Notes: generated by a model not told the origin, from the sequence alone. A DNA stretch of 64,000 nt from Urbifossiella limnaea (GCF_007747215.1 NZ_CP036273.1:2278322-2342321), one strand, 5' to 3'. Numbered from the stretch's first letter, positions 49,785 to 59,685 are shown. A program made the numbers and translations.

Positions 49785-49931
49785 CTCCGTGCCGTTTCCG
49801 GGCGAGATCCTTCTCGTGGGGCGAACGGCGAAGGGAAGATGCTAGGGTAGACCGACGCCGCCGGGCAACCCCGACTTCCCGCCGAAAGACGAGAGGGCGT
49901 CCTTGCCCTTGACAGTACGTCCCGGGTGGCG

Positions 49932-50348
49932 TCAGTCCTTCGACCGCTTGGCCTCGAACTCGCGCTTCGTGTCCTTGCCGCCGAACGTCGCCTCGATCGT
50001 CCCCTTCATCACGTCGCCGGTCACCTTGGCGGCGTACTTCGACGTGTTCTTCTGGTCCTTGAACATGCGGGTGACGCTGAACTTCACCTCGCCGTCTTTG
50101 ACGCTGCCGTCCTCGATCTCGATGTCCTTCGCGTCCTTGCCGCCGCCACTGACGGTGCCGGTCAGCTTGGTGCCGTCGGCCTTGAGCTTTAGCACCGTCT
50201 CCCGCTCCTTCCCGTCCTTCGCCTTGGTCGTCCACTTCCACGTCCCGGTGGGGCTGTTCGCCTTGTCCTGGGCCAGCCCGCTACCGCCGAGCCCGAGCAC
50301 GCCGACGAGCCCGGCCAGGAGCCCGACCATCATGATCCGCACGCGCAT
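49932..50348 (-). CDS. Exported small beta-rich protein of unknown function
   Basis: 138 residues from ATG 50346-50348 (a start 14 codons upstream is possible). Signal peptide MMVGLLAGLVGVLGLGGSGLAQ. The mature part repeats short beta-strand-like segments: TGTWKWTTKAKDGKE, TVLKLKADGTKLTGTVSGG and DGEVKFSVTRMFKD, then KYAAKVTGDVMKGTIEAT. The alternation resembles the lipocalin-like small exported proteins common in planctomycetes. Very Lys/Asp-rich. No family name recognised. Divergent from the beta-CASP gene across 107 bp. Confidence 0.7.
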   Translation of the reverse strand: MRVRIMMVGLLAGLVGVLGLGGSGLAQDKANSPTGTWKWTTKAKDGKERETVLKLKADGTKLTGTVSGGGKDAKDIEIEDGSVKDGEVKFSVTRMFKDQKNTSKYAAKVTGDVMKGTIEATFGGKDTKREFEAKRSKD

Positions 50349-50455
50349 CGCGAGACCCTCCGGAGAGGCGGCCGGGGGAGCCGGCCGCACACCGCGGTTA
50401 TACGCAAGGGGCGACTGATGCGTACCCTGTTAATGACGAACTCATCAGGTGCGCC

Positions 50456-51865
50456 ATGCCCCGACCCGCCCGCAACGCCGCGCCCTCCGTCACGTTCTGG
50501 GGCGCCACCCACACCGTCACCGGGTCGATGCACCAGTTGACCGCCGGCGGCAAGACGGTGCTGCTGGATTGCGGCCTGTTCCAGGGACATCGCTCGGAAG
50601 CCGTGCAGCGCAACCGCGACTTCCCTTTCCGGGCCAAGGACATCGACGCCGTCATCCTCAGCCACGCCCACGTCGATCACTGCGGGAACCTGCCGAACCT
50701 CGTGAGACGAGGCTTCGCCGGGCCGATCTACTGCACGCCGGCTACTCGCGCGCTCGCCGCGGTGATGCTCGGCGACGCGGCGAAGATTCAGGAGGAGGAC
50801 GCCAACTACCTCAACCGCAAGCGCGGCCGCGACGAGCCGAAGGTGGAGCCGCTGTACGACGCCAAGGACGTGTACCGCACGCTCCTCCGCCTGCAAGCGG
50901 TGCGGTACGGGGCGCACGTCTCGGTCGGGAAGGGGATCGAGGCCACATTCTCCGACGCCGGCCACCTCCTCGGCTCGGCCGTGACCGCGGTCCGCATCGA
51001 CGGTCCGGGCGGCGAACGGCGGCTGACTTTTACCGGGGACCTGGGCCGGCCGGGGCTCCCCATCCTCCGCGACCCGGAGCCGGTGCCGGCGTGCGACCTG
51101 CTCATCTCCGAGAGCACCTACGGCGGCCACACCCACGAGCCCGTGGACGAGACCGCCGAGAAGCTCGGCGAGGTCGTGCGCCGCACCGTCGAGCGCGGCG
51201 GCAAGGTGATCGTGCCGGCGTTCGCCGTCGGCCGGACGCAGACGCTCATCTACTTCCTCCACCAGCTGATGCAGGCCGGCAAGCTGCCCGCCGTCCCGAT
51301 CTTCGTGGACAGCCCGATGGCGACCCGCGCGACGGAAGTGTTCCGCGCCCACCCCGAGTGCTTCGACGACGAGACGCTCGCGCTGCTGGCCGCGCACCCG
51401 GAGCTGTTCGGCGGCCGCAGCGTGCGCTACGTCGAGTCGCCGTTGGAGAGCATGAAGCTGAACCGGATGCCGGAACCGGCCGTCATCATCGCCGCGAGCG
51501 GGATGTGCGAGGCGGGGCGCGTCCTGCACCACCTGAAGCACCACCTGCCGGACCCGCGGAACACAGTGCTCATTGCCGGGTTCCAGGCGGAACACACACT
51601 CGGCCGGCGGCTCGTGGAACGCCGCCCGGAGGTGCGCGTGCTCGGCCGCGTGGTGCCGCTCAAGGCCGAGGTGGTGGTCTTGAACGGCCTGTCGAGCCAC
51701 GCCGACCACGGCGACCTGTTGCGGATGCTCGGGCCGCTGGCCGGGGCGCGGGTGCGGCTCGTCCACGGCGAACCCGACCGCGCCGCGGCGCTGGCCGAAG
51801 GGCTCCGCGGCATCGGCTTCACAGACGTGGCAGCACCCGACCGCGGCGAGACGACAGAGGTGTGA
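50456..51865 (+). CDS. Metallo-beta-lactamase / beta-CASP ribonuclease-like hydrolase
   Basis: 469 residues. MBL motif SHAHVDHCGN (HxHxDH, about residues 68-73), motif 3 DAGHLLGSAV, motif 4 TGDLGR; the beta-CASP part has ESTYGGHTHE and VIVPAFAVGRTQTLIYFL. The C-terminal RMMBL segment VLNGLSSHADHGDLL carries the last metal-binding His. The same domain order is found in YSH1/CPSF73-like RNA nucleases, so an RNA-cleaving or exonuclease role is likely. All zinc ligands appear intact. No close operon partner. Confidence 0.92.
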   Translation: MPRPARNAAPSVTFWGATHTVTGSMHQLTAGGKTVLLDCGLFQGHRSEAVQRNRDFPFRAKDIDAVILSHAHVDHCGNLPNLVRRGFAGPIYCTPATRALAAVMLGDAAKIQEEDANYLNRKRGRDEPKVEPLYDAKDVYRTLLRLQAVRYGAHVSVGKGIEATFSDAGHLLGSAVTAVRIDGPGGERRLTFTGDLGRPGLPILRDPEPVPACDLLISESTYGGHTHEPVDETAEKLGEVVRRTVERGGKVIVPAFAVGRTQTLIYFLHQLMQAGKLPAVPIFVDSPMATRATEVFRAHPECFDDETLALLAAHPELFGGRSVRYVESPLESMKLNRMPEPAVIIAASGMCEAGRVLHHLKHHLPDPRNTVLIAGFQAEHTLGRRLVERRPEVRVLGRVVPLKAEVVVLNGLSSHADHGDLLRMLGPLAGARVRLVHGEPDRAAALAEGLRGIGFTDVAAPDRGETTEV

Positions 51866-52036
51866 CACATTCTGACCCGGCGCATTGTGTGTACGCTACC
51901 CCCCCCGGGGGGTCGAGGCACGCATTGAGTCAGTGACACAAATAAATGTTGGAGCGATATCCGAGGTCCGGGCCGGCCGAAGCGTACGCCTAGACGCGAC
52001 TTGCGGCACGGCGGGCGAGTTCGGTAAGCTATTCGG

Positions 52037-54448
52037 ATGCCCTCCCGCACGCTCCTCTCCTGCGTCGCTCTCTTCGCCCTCGTACCGGTCGCCCACGCGG
52101 ACGACCATTGGGCTTTCGCCCCCGTCAAGCGGCCCCCGGTGCCGGTCGCTGCGGGGCGCACCGCGATCGACAGGTTCGTCGTCGCCAAACTCGCGGACAA
52201 GGGGCTATCACTCTCCCCCGCCGCCGACCGCCGTACGCTCTTCCGCCGCCTGTCGTTCGACCTGATCGGCCTGCCCCCCACGCCGGACGACGTGGACGCC
52301 TTCGTCCGCGACCCAGACCCGGCCGCCTACGAGAAGCTGGTCGAGAAGCTCCTCGCGTCGCCGCACTACGGCGAGCGGTGGGCGCGGCACTGGCTCGACG
52401 TGGTCCGCTACGCCGACAGCCACGGCTTCGAGATGAACAACCCGCGGCCGACGGCGTACCACTACCGCGACTACGTCATCCGGGCGCTGAACGCCGACGT
52501 GCCGTTCGACCGCTTCGTCCGCGAGCAGCTGGCCGGCGACGCCCTCGGGGCCGACGCCGCCACGGGGTTCCTCGTCGCCGGCCCGTGGGACCAGGTGAAG
52601 AGCCCCGACCCGGTGCTGACCGCGAACCAGCGGGCCGACGAACTACACGACCTGATCGGGACCGCGGGCTCCGCATTCCTGGGGCTGACGGTGGCGTGCG
52701 CCCGCTGCCACGACCACAAGTTCGACCCGATCCCGGCCGAGGATTATTACCGCGTGAAGGCCGTGTTCGCCGGCGTGCAGCACGGCGAGCGCGCGGTGAA
52801 GCTGCCGGGCGCCGCCGACCCGAAGGCCGACACCGACCGCCTGACGGCGCAGGTCGCCGAACTCGACGCCAAGCTCGCGGCGCTGGAGCCCCTCGCCGAC
52901 CCCGCCGCGGTGAAACCGCGCCGCATGCCGGTGAGCCCGCTGCTGAACACGGAGCGGTTCGCGCCGGTCGCCGCGAGGTACGTGCGGTTCGTGGCCTTCG
53001 AGACGAACCAGGGCGAGCCGTGCCTCGACGAACTGGAGGCGTTCACGGCCGGGCCGACGCCGGTGAACGTGGCCCGCGGCGGCAAGCTGCGGTCGAGCGG
53101 CGACTACCCCGGCGGCACGCTCCACAAGCTCGAACACCTCACCGACGGCCGCTACGGCAACGGCCGCAGCTGGATTTCCAGCACGCCCCGCGGCTGGGTC
53201 GAGGTCGAGTTCGCGGACGTGGCGAAGATCGATCGCGTGGTGTGGGCGCGCGACCGCGAGGGGAAGTTCGCCGACCGCCTGCCGACGCGCTACCGCATCG
53301 ACGTGTCGGCGGACCGTGCCGCGTGGGTCGTGGTGGCGTCGTCCGACGACCGCCTCCCCGTCGGCGACAAGAGCACCGCCCCGCCGGCGCTCGCGGCCGC
53401 GCAGCTACTCGAATGGGCGAACCTGAGCCGCCAGCGCGACGACGTGCGGAAGCGGCTGGCGGACGCGGCCCGCGGGATGGTCGCCTACGCGGGCCGGTTC
53501 ACGACGCCGGAGGCTGTTCACCTCCTCGGCCGCGGCGACGTGACGCAGAAGCGCGACGCCGTCGGCCCCGGGGCGCTCACCGAGATCGGCGCACCGCTGG
53601 ACATTCCCGACGCCGCGACCGACGTGGAGCGCCGCAAGGCGTTCGCCGCCTGGGTGACCGACCCGAAGCACCCGCTGACGGCCCGCGTGGTCGTGAACCG
53701 GCTGTGGCACTGGCACTTCGGCACCGGCCTCGTGGACACGCCGAGCGACTTCGGCAAGAACGGCGGCCGGCCGAGCCACCCCGAGCTGCTCGACTGGCTC
53801 GCCGCGGAACTGGTCGAGCACGGCTGGTCGCTCAAGCACGTCCACCGGCTCATCGTCACCAGCGACACGTACCGTCAGGCGTCGGCGAACCGCCCCGACG
53901 CCGCCGCGAAGGATGCTCAAAGTCGATTGCTGTGGCGCTACCCGCCGCGGCGCCTCGAAGCGGAGGTGTTGCGCGACGCGGTGCTGGCAGTGAGCGGCAA
54001 GCTCGACCGGACGATGTACGGCCCCGGCTTCGACCTGTTCGAGCCGAACACGAACTACGTCCGCGTGTACACGCCGAAGACGACGTTTGGCCCGGCCGAG
54101 TTCCGCCGCATGGTTTATCAGCACCGCCCGCGGATGCAGCCGGACGACACGTTCGGCGCGTTCGACTGCCCCGACGGCGGCCAGGTCGCACCACGTCGAA
54201 ACGTGTCGATCACGCCCTTGCAGGCGCTCAACCTGCTGAACAGCCCGTTCGTGGTGCAGCAGGCCGGGTTCTTCGCCGCGCGCGTCGAGAAGGACGCGGA
54301 CCCCGTGGCGAGCGCGTTCCGGCTGGCCTTCCAGCGGGCGCCGCGGGCGGACGAGCTGGCCGCGGCTCGGGAGCTGGTTGCGAAGCACGGGCTGCCGGCG
54401 CTGTGCCGGGCGCTGCTGAACGCGAACGAGTTCGTGTTCGTGGACTGA
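52037..54448 (+). CDS. DUF1549-DUF1553 protein with discoidin-like insert, lacking PSCyt1
   Basis: 803 residues. Signal peptide ending VPVAHA (about residue 21). About 35-240: DUF1549 (RRLSFDLIGLPPTPDDVDAF, TVACARCHDHKFDPI). About 313-440: an inserted F5/8-C/discoidin-like jelly roll (VNVARGGKLRSSGDYPGG, HLTDGRYGNGRSWISST, GWVEVEFADVAKIDRVVWAR), normally a carbohydrate- or surface-binding module. About 500-790: DUF1553. Unlike 46348-48507 it has no PSCyt1 haem domain. The next gene is DUF1501, separated by a long palindrome. Presumably exported and glycan-associated. Confidence 0.9.
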   Translation: MPSRTLLSCVALFALVPVAHADDHWAFAPVKRPPVPVAAGRTAIDRFVVAKLADKGLSLSPAADRRTLFRRLSFDLIGLPPTPDDVDAFVRDPDPAAYEKLVEKLLASPHYGERWARHWLDVVRYADSHGFEMNNPRPTAYHYRDYVIRALNADVPFDRFVREQLAGDALGADAATGFLVAGPWDQVKSPDPVLTANQRADELHDLIGTAGSAFLGLTVACARCHDHKFDPIPAEDYYRVKAVFAGVQHGERAVKLPGAADPKADTDRLTAQVAELDAKLAALEPLADPAAVKPRRMPVSPLLNTERFAPVAARYVRFVAFETNQGEPCLDELEAFTAGPTPVNVARGGKLRSSGDYPGGTLHKLEHLTDGRYGNGRSWISSTPRGWVEVEFADVAKIDRVVWARDREGKFADRLPTRYRIDVSADRAAWVVVASSDDRLPVGDKSTAPPALAAAQLLEWANLSRQRDDVRKRLADAARGMVAYAGRFTTPEAVHLLGRGDVTQKRDAVGPGALTEIGAPLDIPDAATDVERRKAFAAWVTDPKHPLTARVVVNRLWHWHFGTGLVDTPSDFGKNGGRPSHPELLDWLAAELVEHGWSLKHVHRLIVTSDTYRQASANRPDAAAKDAQSRLLWRYPPRRLEAEVLRDAVLAVSGKLDRTMYGPGFDLFEPNTNYVRVYTPKTTFGPAEFRRMVYQHRPRMQPDDTFGAFDCPDGGQVAPRRNVSITPLQALNLLNSPFVVQQAGFFAARVEKDADPVASAFRLAFQRAPRADELAAARELVAKHGLPALCRALLNANEFVFVD

Positions 54449-54457
54449 ATTCAAACC

Positions 54458-54572
54458 AAGAGTTTTGACGGGATAACAGGATGAAGCAGGATGGAAGACA
54501 AAGACAAAACTTAAATTGATTTCTGTCTTTGTATTCCATCCTGCTTCATCCTGTTATCCCGTCAAAACTCTT
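54458..54572. repeat. Long palindrome between the DUF1549 and DUF1501 genes
   Basis: Arms of about 50 bases (54458-54509 and 54521-54572); the outer 38 bases match perfectly (core AACAGGATGAAGCAGGATGG) around an AT-rich 11-base loop. It lies 9 bases after the DUF1549 stop and 16 bases before the DUF1501 ATG. The GGATAACAGGAT-type arm resembles repeats widely dispersed in bacteria (general knowledge). Much lower in GC than its neighbours. Confidence 0.9.
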
Positions 54573-54588
54573 CTCCCCGAGCCCATCA

Positions 54589-56019
54589 ATGTTCACCGAC
54601 CGCCGCGCCTTCCTCCGCGATGCCGCCACCGGCGCCGGCGGCGTCGCGCTCGCCGCGCTGCTCGCCGAGGCCGCCGACCCGATCCGCCCCGCGGTCCGGC
54701 CCGACGACCCGCTCGCGCCGCGGGCGCCGCACTTCGCCCCGAAGGCGAAGCGCGTCCTCACCATCTTCTGCTCCGGCGCCGTCAGCCACCTCGACACGTT
54801 CGACTACAAGCCGGAGCTCGTCCGCCGCGACGGCCAGCCGCTGCCGGGGGCCGACCGGCTCGTCACATTCCAGGGCGAGAACGGCAACCTGGTCAAGCCG
54901 CTGTGGACGTTCCGGCCGCGCGGGCAGAGCGGCAAGATGGTGTCGGACCTGCTGCCGAACCTGGCGGGCCTCGCGGACGAGATGTGCTTCGTCCACTCGA
55001 TGACGGCCCGGAGCAACACCCACGGGCCGGCCGAGAACCAGATGAGCACCGGGTTCACGCTCGACGGCTTCCCCAGCGCCGGGGCGTGGGTCAGCTACGC
55101 GCTCGGCAGCGAGTGCCGCGACCTGCCGGCGTTCGTCGCCATCCCCGACCCGCGCGGCGTGCCGCAGGTCGGGCCGAACAACTGGGGCAGCGGCTTCCTC
55201 CCCGCCGTGTTCCAGGGCACGCCGTTCGGCGCCGACCGGCCCATCCCGCACCTCGCCCGGCCGGGGACGATCGCGCCGCAGGCCGACGCCGACACGCGGG
55301 CGTTCCTGGAGCGGCTGAACGCCGGCCACGCCGCCGCCCGCCCCGGCGACGAGGCGCTGGCGGCGCGGATCGCCAGCTACGAGATGGCCGGGCGGATGCA
55401 GCTGCGCGCCGCGGAGGTGGCGGATTTGGCGAAGGAGCCGCAGCGCGTCCACGACGAGTACGGCACCGGCGACGCGAACCGCTACAAGGCCGGCTTCGCC
55501 CGCAACTGCCTGCTGGCCCGCCGGCTGCTCGAGCGCGGCGTGCGCTTCGTGCAGCTGTTCAACGGCTCCTACGCGATGGGCGAGGGCGTCGGCAACTGGG
55601 ACGGGCACAAGACGCTGAAGCCGCAGTACGAGACGCACGCGGCGATTCTCGACAGGCCGTGCGCGGCGCTGCTGGCGGACCTGAAGCGCACGGGGTTACT
55701 CGCCGACACGCTGGTCGTGTGGGTGACGGAGTTCGGGCGGATGCCGACGTTCCAGCGCGGGGCGAGCGGCCGCGACCACAACCCGCGCGGGTTCACGGTG
55801 TGGCTGGCGGGGGCGGGCGTGAAGCGCGGGTTCAGCCACGGCGCGACCGACGAGTTCGGCTACACCGCGGCCGAGAACCTGACGACCATCTACGACCTGC
55901 ACGCGACCGTGCTGCACCTGCTCGGGCTCGATCACGAGCGGCTGTCGTTCTACCACAACGGCGTCGAGCGGCGGCTGACCGACGTCCACGGGCACGTCAT
56001 CCGCGCGATCCTGGCCTAG
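54589..56019 (+). CDS. DUF1501 protein, Tat-exported (second copy)
   Basis: 476 residues from ATG 54589, just after the palindrome. Tat signal [20 protein letters not shown] (RRxFLR). Core motifs as in 44926-46344: [78 protein letters not shown] and [19 protein letters not shown]. The opening His-containing segment differs ([10 protein letters not shown] here versus NGGPSQVDTF in the first copy), so the two belong to separate subgroups. The TAG stop overlaps the convergent esterase stop at a shared CTAG (56016-56019). Confidence 0.92.
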   Translation: MFTDRRAFLRDAATGAGGVALAALLAEAADPIRPAVRPDDPLAPRAPHFAPKAKRVLTIFCSGAVSHLDTFDYKPELVRRDGQPLPGADRLVTFQGENGNLVKPLWTFRPRGQSGKMVSDLLPNLAGLADEMCFVHSMTARSNTHGPAENQMSTGFTLDGFPSAGAWVSYALGSECRDLPAFVAIPDPRGVPQVGPNNWGSGFLPAVFQGTPFGADRPIPHLARPGTIAPQADADTRAFLERLNAGHAAARPGDEALAARIASYEMAGRMQLRAAEVADLAKEPQRVHDEYGTGDANRYKAGFARNCLLARRLLERGVRFVQLFNGSYAMGEGVGNWDGHKTLKPQYETHAAILDRPCAALLADLKRTGLLADTLVVWVTEFGRMPTFQRGASGRDHNPRGFTVWLAGAGVKRGFSHGATDEFGYTAAENLTTIYDLHATVLHLLGLDHERLSFYHNGVERRLTDVHGHVIRAILA

Positions 56020-57026
56020 TTCTTCCGCGCCACCGGTTGCCGGAAGCCGCGCTCCACCATGTCCGTCGGGTCGGTCGAAACCGGTCCGTCGCGCCACAGC
56101 CAGCGCATCATCTCGGGCAGGATCGCGCCGCCGAACTTCTGCCCGTGGTTGTTCATGCCCCACGAGTAGTTCACGTCGTACCCCTTCGCCGTCAGCGCCT
56201 TCATCAGCCGGACGTTCTGGAGGAACCAGTCCATCTTCTCGTCGTACTGGCCGCCCTTGCGGATGCCGCGGTTGTCGTTGCGGCCGTCGCACAGGTACAC
56301 CCGCAGCGGCTTCTTTTCGCTCGCCAGCACCTTGTCGGCGTAGACGTGGCCGCCGCGGAGGTTCACGAAGCTGCCGACGTTCGACAGCACCTTGCGGAAC
56401 TGGTTCGGCCGTTCCCACGCCACCGTGAACGCCGCGATCGCCCCGGAACTGCTGCCGCCGATGCCGCGCATCTCGGGGTCGTCGGAGATGTTGAAGTCCT
56501 TCTTCAGCGCCGGCAGCAGTTCCTCGGTGACGACACGGGCGTACTTGTCGTCGAGCGAGTTGTACTCGGTCGGCCGGTTGGTATCCCTGTCGCCCCAGTT
56601 CGACGGCGTCGGCTCAGGCTGGTCGGGGCGGCGGCCGGGGTTGATGAACACGCCGAGCATCACCGGGATTTCGCGGCGGTAGATGAGGTTGTCCATCACG
56701 TTCTGCGCCCGCACGTCGCCCTTCTCGTTCTTGAACGCCTGGCCGTCCTGAAAGACCATGAGCGCGGCCGGCACCTTGGGGTTGTACTGCGCGGGGACGT
56801 AGACCCAGTACGTGTGCTGCGTGCCGGGGTAGACGTTGCACGGCAGCGTGAACGGGCCGCGGATCTCGCCGCGCGGCACGCCGTCCTGCGGGAGCGAATC
56901 GGGGCCGAGGCGGTACTGCGAGTCCGGGTTCGGGGCGGGTGACGGCGGCTGCCCGACGGCGCGGGTGAGGACGGCGCCGGCGGCGATGCCGACGACGAGG
57001 ACGGCGGCGGTGCGGAGCTTCAGCAT
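56016..57026 (-). CDS. Exported esterase, Fes/esterase-D type alpha/beta hydrolase
   Basis: 336 residues with a signal peptide ([17 protein letters not shown]). [20 protein letters not shown], then [29 protein letters not shown] (nucleophile Ser in GSSSG) and [13 protein letters not shown] (catalytic-type His). The order is that of enterochelin-esterase/feruloyl-esterase-like hydrolases common in planctomycete secretomes. It probably hydrolyses ester bonds of plant or algal polymers; the true substrate is unknown. Convergent with DUF1501 with a 4-base stop overlap. Confidence 0.87.
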   Translation of the reverse strand: MLKLRTAAVLVVGIAAGAVLTRAVGQPPSPAPNPDSQYRLGPDSLPQDGVPRGEIRGPFTLPCNVYPGTQHTYWVYVPAQYNPKVPAALMVFQDGQAFKNEKGDVRAQNVMDNLIYRREIPVMLGVFINPGRRPDQPEPTPSNWGDRDTNRPTEYNSLDDKYARVVTEELLPALKKDFNISDDPEMRGIGGSSSGAIAAFTVAWERPNQFRKVLSNVGSFVNLRGGHVYADKVLASEKKPLRVYLCDGRNDNRGIRKGGQYDEKMDWFLQNVRLMKALTAKGYDVNYSWGMNNHGQKFGGAILPEMMRWLWRDGPVSTDPTDMVERGFRQPVARKN

Positions 57027-57065
57027 GTCGAACCCCCTGGAGAGACGGCAGGGAGGTTCTATCGG

Positions 57066-58202
57066 TCAGCGCGGCACCCACAACGCGGCGTCGGCGAACG
57101 CGCTGAACCCGCCGGTGGAGCCGCCGTACACCATCATGCCGCGGCCGGTCCACACCGCCGTGTGCAGCCCGCGGCCGGCCAACTCGCCGACTCGCGGCAG
57201 CGGCGTCCACCGGTCGGTGACGGGGTCGTAGACGCCGCCGTCGGCGAAGTGTTGGGCCGGGTTCCCCTCGCCGCCCTGGTCGCCGCCGCCCCACACCACG
57301 AACCGCGAGCCGGTCCAAACGCCTGTCGGGAAGAACCGAGCCGACGGGGCGCCGGTCGTGGAAAGTGCCCGCCAGCGGTCGGTGGCCGGGTTGTACGCCC
57401 AGCCGCGGTTCGTCACCTGGTTCACGTTTTCGTCGCCGTTCTGCAGCGCCCCGCCCCAGACCAGCATCTCGGTGCCGGTCCACACGGCCGCCGCACCCCA
57501 CACCGACGGGGCCGCGTCGTCGGGGCGGATTGCGGCCCAGCGGTCGGTCTTCGGGTTGTACCGGCCGCCGGTGCGGAACGTCTGCTTCAGGTCGGGCGTG
57601 ATGCCGCCCCACACCAGCAGCTCGGTGCCCGTCCACACGTGAAGCGGTTCCACGCGGGCCTCCGGGGCGCCGCGAAGCGGCAGCATCCGCCAGCGGTCGG
57701 CCTTCGGGTCGTAGCGGCCGCCGGTGTCCCAGGCCGTGGCGCCGTCGCCGAACCCGCCCCACACGATCATCTCGTCGCCGGTCCACACCCGCGCCATCTG
57801 CGACCGTGCCGTCGGGGCGTTCACCGCCGACACGCCGCGCCAGCGGTCGGTGGCGGGGTCGTAGCGGCCGCCGTCGTCGCGGTGGCTGTTCGACGCGAAC
57901 TCGGAGCGCCCGCCCCAGACGAGCATCTCGGTGCCGGTCCACACGGCCGCGTGCGCCCAGCGGGCGGACGGGGCGCCGTCGGTGGTCAAGGCGCGGCGGG
58001 TCTTCGCGGTGGGGTCGAGGCGGAAGCCGTGGTCGAAGAACTTCCCCTCGGAGCCGCCGCCCCACACGATCGCCTCCTTGCCGGTCCACACCATCGAGTG
58101 GAAGATGCGGCCGGCGCCGGTGCCGTCGTCGGCGTCCTGGGCGGGGAGGGCGGGGGCAGCGGCGACGGCCGCGGCGAGGAGGAGCGGGAGGCGTGTTGTC
58201 AT
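57066..58202 (-). CDS. Kelch-like beta-propeller secreted protein
   Basis: 378 residues with a signal peptide (LPLLLAAAVAAAPALPAQ). The remainder is built of seven repeats whose conserved core reads xVWTGTEMLVWGG, each followed by a GRYDPxTDRW element. This matches Kelch motifs in a seven-bladed propeller. The DNA repeats are also similar, with CCGGTCCACAC recurring, so the gene may recombine internally. No enzymatic motif; such propellers bind protein or carbohydrate partners outside the cell. It is 39 bases upstream of the esterase on the same strand, so the two may be co-transcribed. Confidence 0.87.
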   Translation of the reverse strand: MTTRLPLLLAAAVAAAPALPAQDADDGTGAGRIFHSMVWTGKEAIVWGGGSEGKFFDHGFRLDPTAKTRRALTTDGAPSARWAHAAVWTGTEMLVWGGRSEFASNSHRDDGGRYDPATDRWRGVSAVNAPTARSQMARVWTGDEMIVWGGFGDGATAWDTGGRYDPKADRWRMLPLRGAPEARVEPLHVWTGTELLVWGGITPDLKQTFRTGGRYNPKTDRWAAIRPDDAAPSVWGAAAVWTGTEMLVWGGALQNGDENVNQVTNRGWAYNPATDRWRALSTTGAPSARFFPTGVWTGSRFVVWGGGDQGGEGNPAQHFADGGVYDPVTDRWTPLPRVGELAGRGLHTAVWTGRGMMVYGGSTGGFSAFADAALWVPR

Positions 58203-58275
58203 GCCCCGATGCTACCCGCCGCGGCGGGCCGGAACCGTACCATCTGTGTAACGCCCCGGACCGGAGGTGCCTTCC

Positions 58276-59337
58276 GTGTTCACACTTGTTGCCGCCGCCG
58301 CCATGAGCCAGCCTTCTCCCGAGCCGCCGGCCACGCTCACCCGTGAGGCCGCGGCGGCGTTCGCCCGGCTGGCGCTCAAGGGCGTCGTCCGCGAGTACCC
58401 GAACAAGCCCGAACACGTCCTCGGCGGCCCCGCCGACGCCCGCACGCCGAAGGCGCTGCACCCGGCCTTCTACGGCTCCTACGACTGGCACTCGGCCGTC
58501 CACGGCCACTGGCTGCTCGTGAAGGTGGTCCGCACGCACCCCGACCTGCCGGAGTCGAAACAGGCACGTGCCGTGCTGGACCAGCACCTCACCGCGGCAA
58601 ACGTGAGGGTGGAACTGGAGTACTTCGCGCGGGCGGAGTCGAAGTCGTTCGAGCGGCCCTACGGCTGGACGTGGCTGCTCAAACTTCAGACCGAGTTGCA
58701 CGGCTGGGACGACCCCGACGCGAAGCGGTGGGCCGCGAACCTGCGGCCGCTCGCGGACCTGATCGCCGGGAAGTACGTGAGCTACTACCCGAAGCAGACG
58801 TACCCCACCCGCGTCGGCACGCACGCGAACACGGCCTTCGGCCTGGCCTTCGCCCACGACTACGCCGTCGCCGTCGGCGACACGAAGCTGAAGTCGCTCG
58901 TCGAGGAGCGGGCGCGGGCGTACTTCCTGGCCGACGCCGACTACCCCGCTTCGTGGGAGCCGAACGGGGCCGACTTCCTTTCCGCGGCGCTGTGCGAGGC
59001 GGACCTGATGCGCCGCGTGCTGCCGCGCGACGAGTTCCGGGCGTGGTTCGCTCGCTTCCTGCCAGCTCTGCCGCCGCGCCTGCTCGCCCCCGCGACGGTG
59101 ACGGACCGCACCGACCCGCAGCTGGTTCACCTCGACGGCCTGAACCTGAGTCGGGCGTGGTGCATGCGGTCGATCGCGGCGGCGCTGCCGGCGGGCGACC
59201 CCGCGCGTGCGGCGCTGGCAGCGTCGGCCCGGCGGCACGCGGCGGCGGCACTTCCGCACGTCGCCAGCGGCGATTTCGCGGGCGAACACTGGCTGGCGTC
59301 GTTCGCGGTGCTGTTGCTGGCCACCCCCACGCCGTGA
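58276..59337 (+). CDS. DUF2891 family protein
   Basis: 353 residues from GTG 58276, chosen because GGAGG (58263-58267) lies 8 bases upstream. DUF2891 hallmarks: ALHPAFYGSYDWHSAVHGHW, YGWTWLLKLQTELHGWDD, YPTRVGTHANTAFGLAFAHD, and EPNGADFLSAALCEADLMRR with HLDGLNLSRAWCMRSIAA. These all sit on an alpha/alpha-toroid-like helical fold, reminiscent of glycan-processing enzymes. The conserved Trp/His/Asp pattern suggests a catalytic or sugar-binding site. No signal peptide is apparent. Function unknown. Confidence 0.88.
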   Translation: MFTLVAAAAMSQPSPEPPATLTREAAAAFARLALKGVVREYPNKPEHVLGGPADARTPKALHPAFYGSYDWHSAVHGHWLLVKVVRTHPDLPESKQARAVLDQHLTAANVRVELEYFARAESKSFERPYGWTWLLKLQTELHGWDDPDAKRWAANLRPLADLIAGKYVSYYPKQTYPTRVGTHANTAFGLAFAHDYAVAVGDTKLKSLVEERARAYFLADADYPASWEPNGADFLSAALCEADLMRRVLPRDEFRAWFARFLPALPPRLLAPATVTDRTDPQLVHLDGLNLSRAWCMRSIAAALPAGDPARAALAASARRHAAAALPHVASGDFAGEHWLASFAVLLLATPTP

Positions 59338-59377
59338 CGATTCCGAAAGAACTTTGCCCGCGGCACCCGGTTCGCAG

Positions 59378-59405
59378 TTGACACCGCCAGCAGGTAGAGT
59401 ACCCT
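59378..59405 (+). promoter_or_regulatory. Candidate sigma-70 promoter
   Basis: TTGACA (59378-59383), 16-base spacer, TACCCT (59400-59405), about 50 bases before the small gene at 59455 and the pterin dehydratase gene. Perfect -35, moderate -10. Confidence 0.5.
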
Positions 59406-59454
59406 GTCCGCGGGCGGCAAGTCGGCCGCCCATTCCACCCAACTCCGATGGTCC

Positions 59455-59670
59455 ATGAACGAGCGCCGATCTCCGTCCGTCTCGCCCCGTGCGAAGAAAC
59501 CCGCCCCCGCCGGCCCGATGTTCGCCTCCTCCACCGCCGGCTGGTTTGCCGAGTGGAAGGCCCGCAAGGCGTCCGCCGAGCCCAGCCCGCCGGCTGACAC
59601 GCCGCCCGCCGCCGCCGCCGCCGACGCTTCCGACGCCGTCGCCCGCTGGCTGACCGGCGACGGGAACTAA
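59455..59670 (+). CDS. Small disordered Ala/Pro-rich protein
   Basis: 71 residues. Basic Pro-rich N-terminus (RSPSVSPRAKKPAP), then FASSTAGWFAEWKARKAS, a Pro/Ala linker and ASDAVARWLTGDGN. No known domain. It lies 15 bases upstream of the pterin dehydratase and downstream of a good promoter, and codon use fits neighbours, so I take it as real but minor. Confidence 0.5.
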   Translation: MNERRSPSVSPRAKKPAPAGPMFASSTAGWFAEWKARKASAEPSPPADTPPAAAAADASDAVARWLTGDGN

Positions 59671-59685
59671 GGCCCGAGATTCGCC

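Noticed and set aside
51862-51940. Direct repeat GTGACACA and an 8C/6G run upstream of the second DUF1549 gene
   Set aside because: Short, single pair; could be an operator but nothing supports it further.
52001-52030. TTGCGG-18-TAAGCT promoter implying a leaderless DUF1549 transcript
   Set aside because: Weak boxes and long spacer; cannot be distinguished from chance without 5' mapping.
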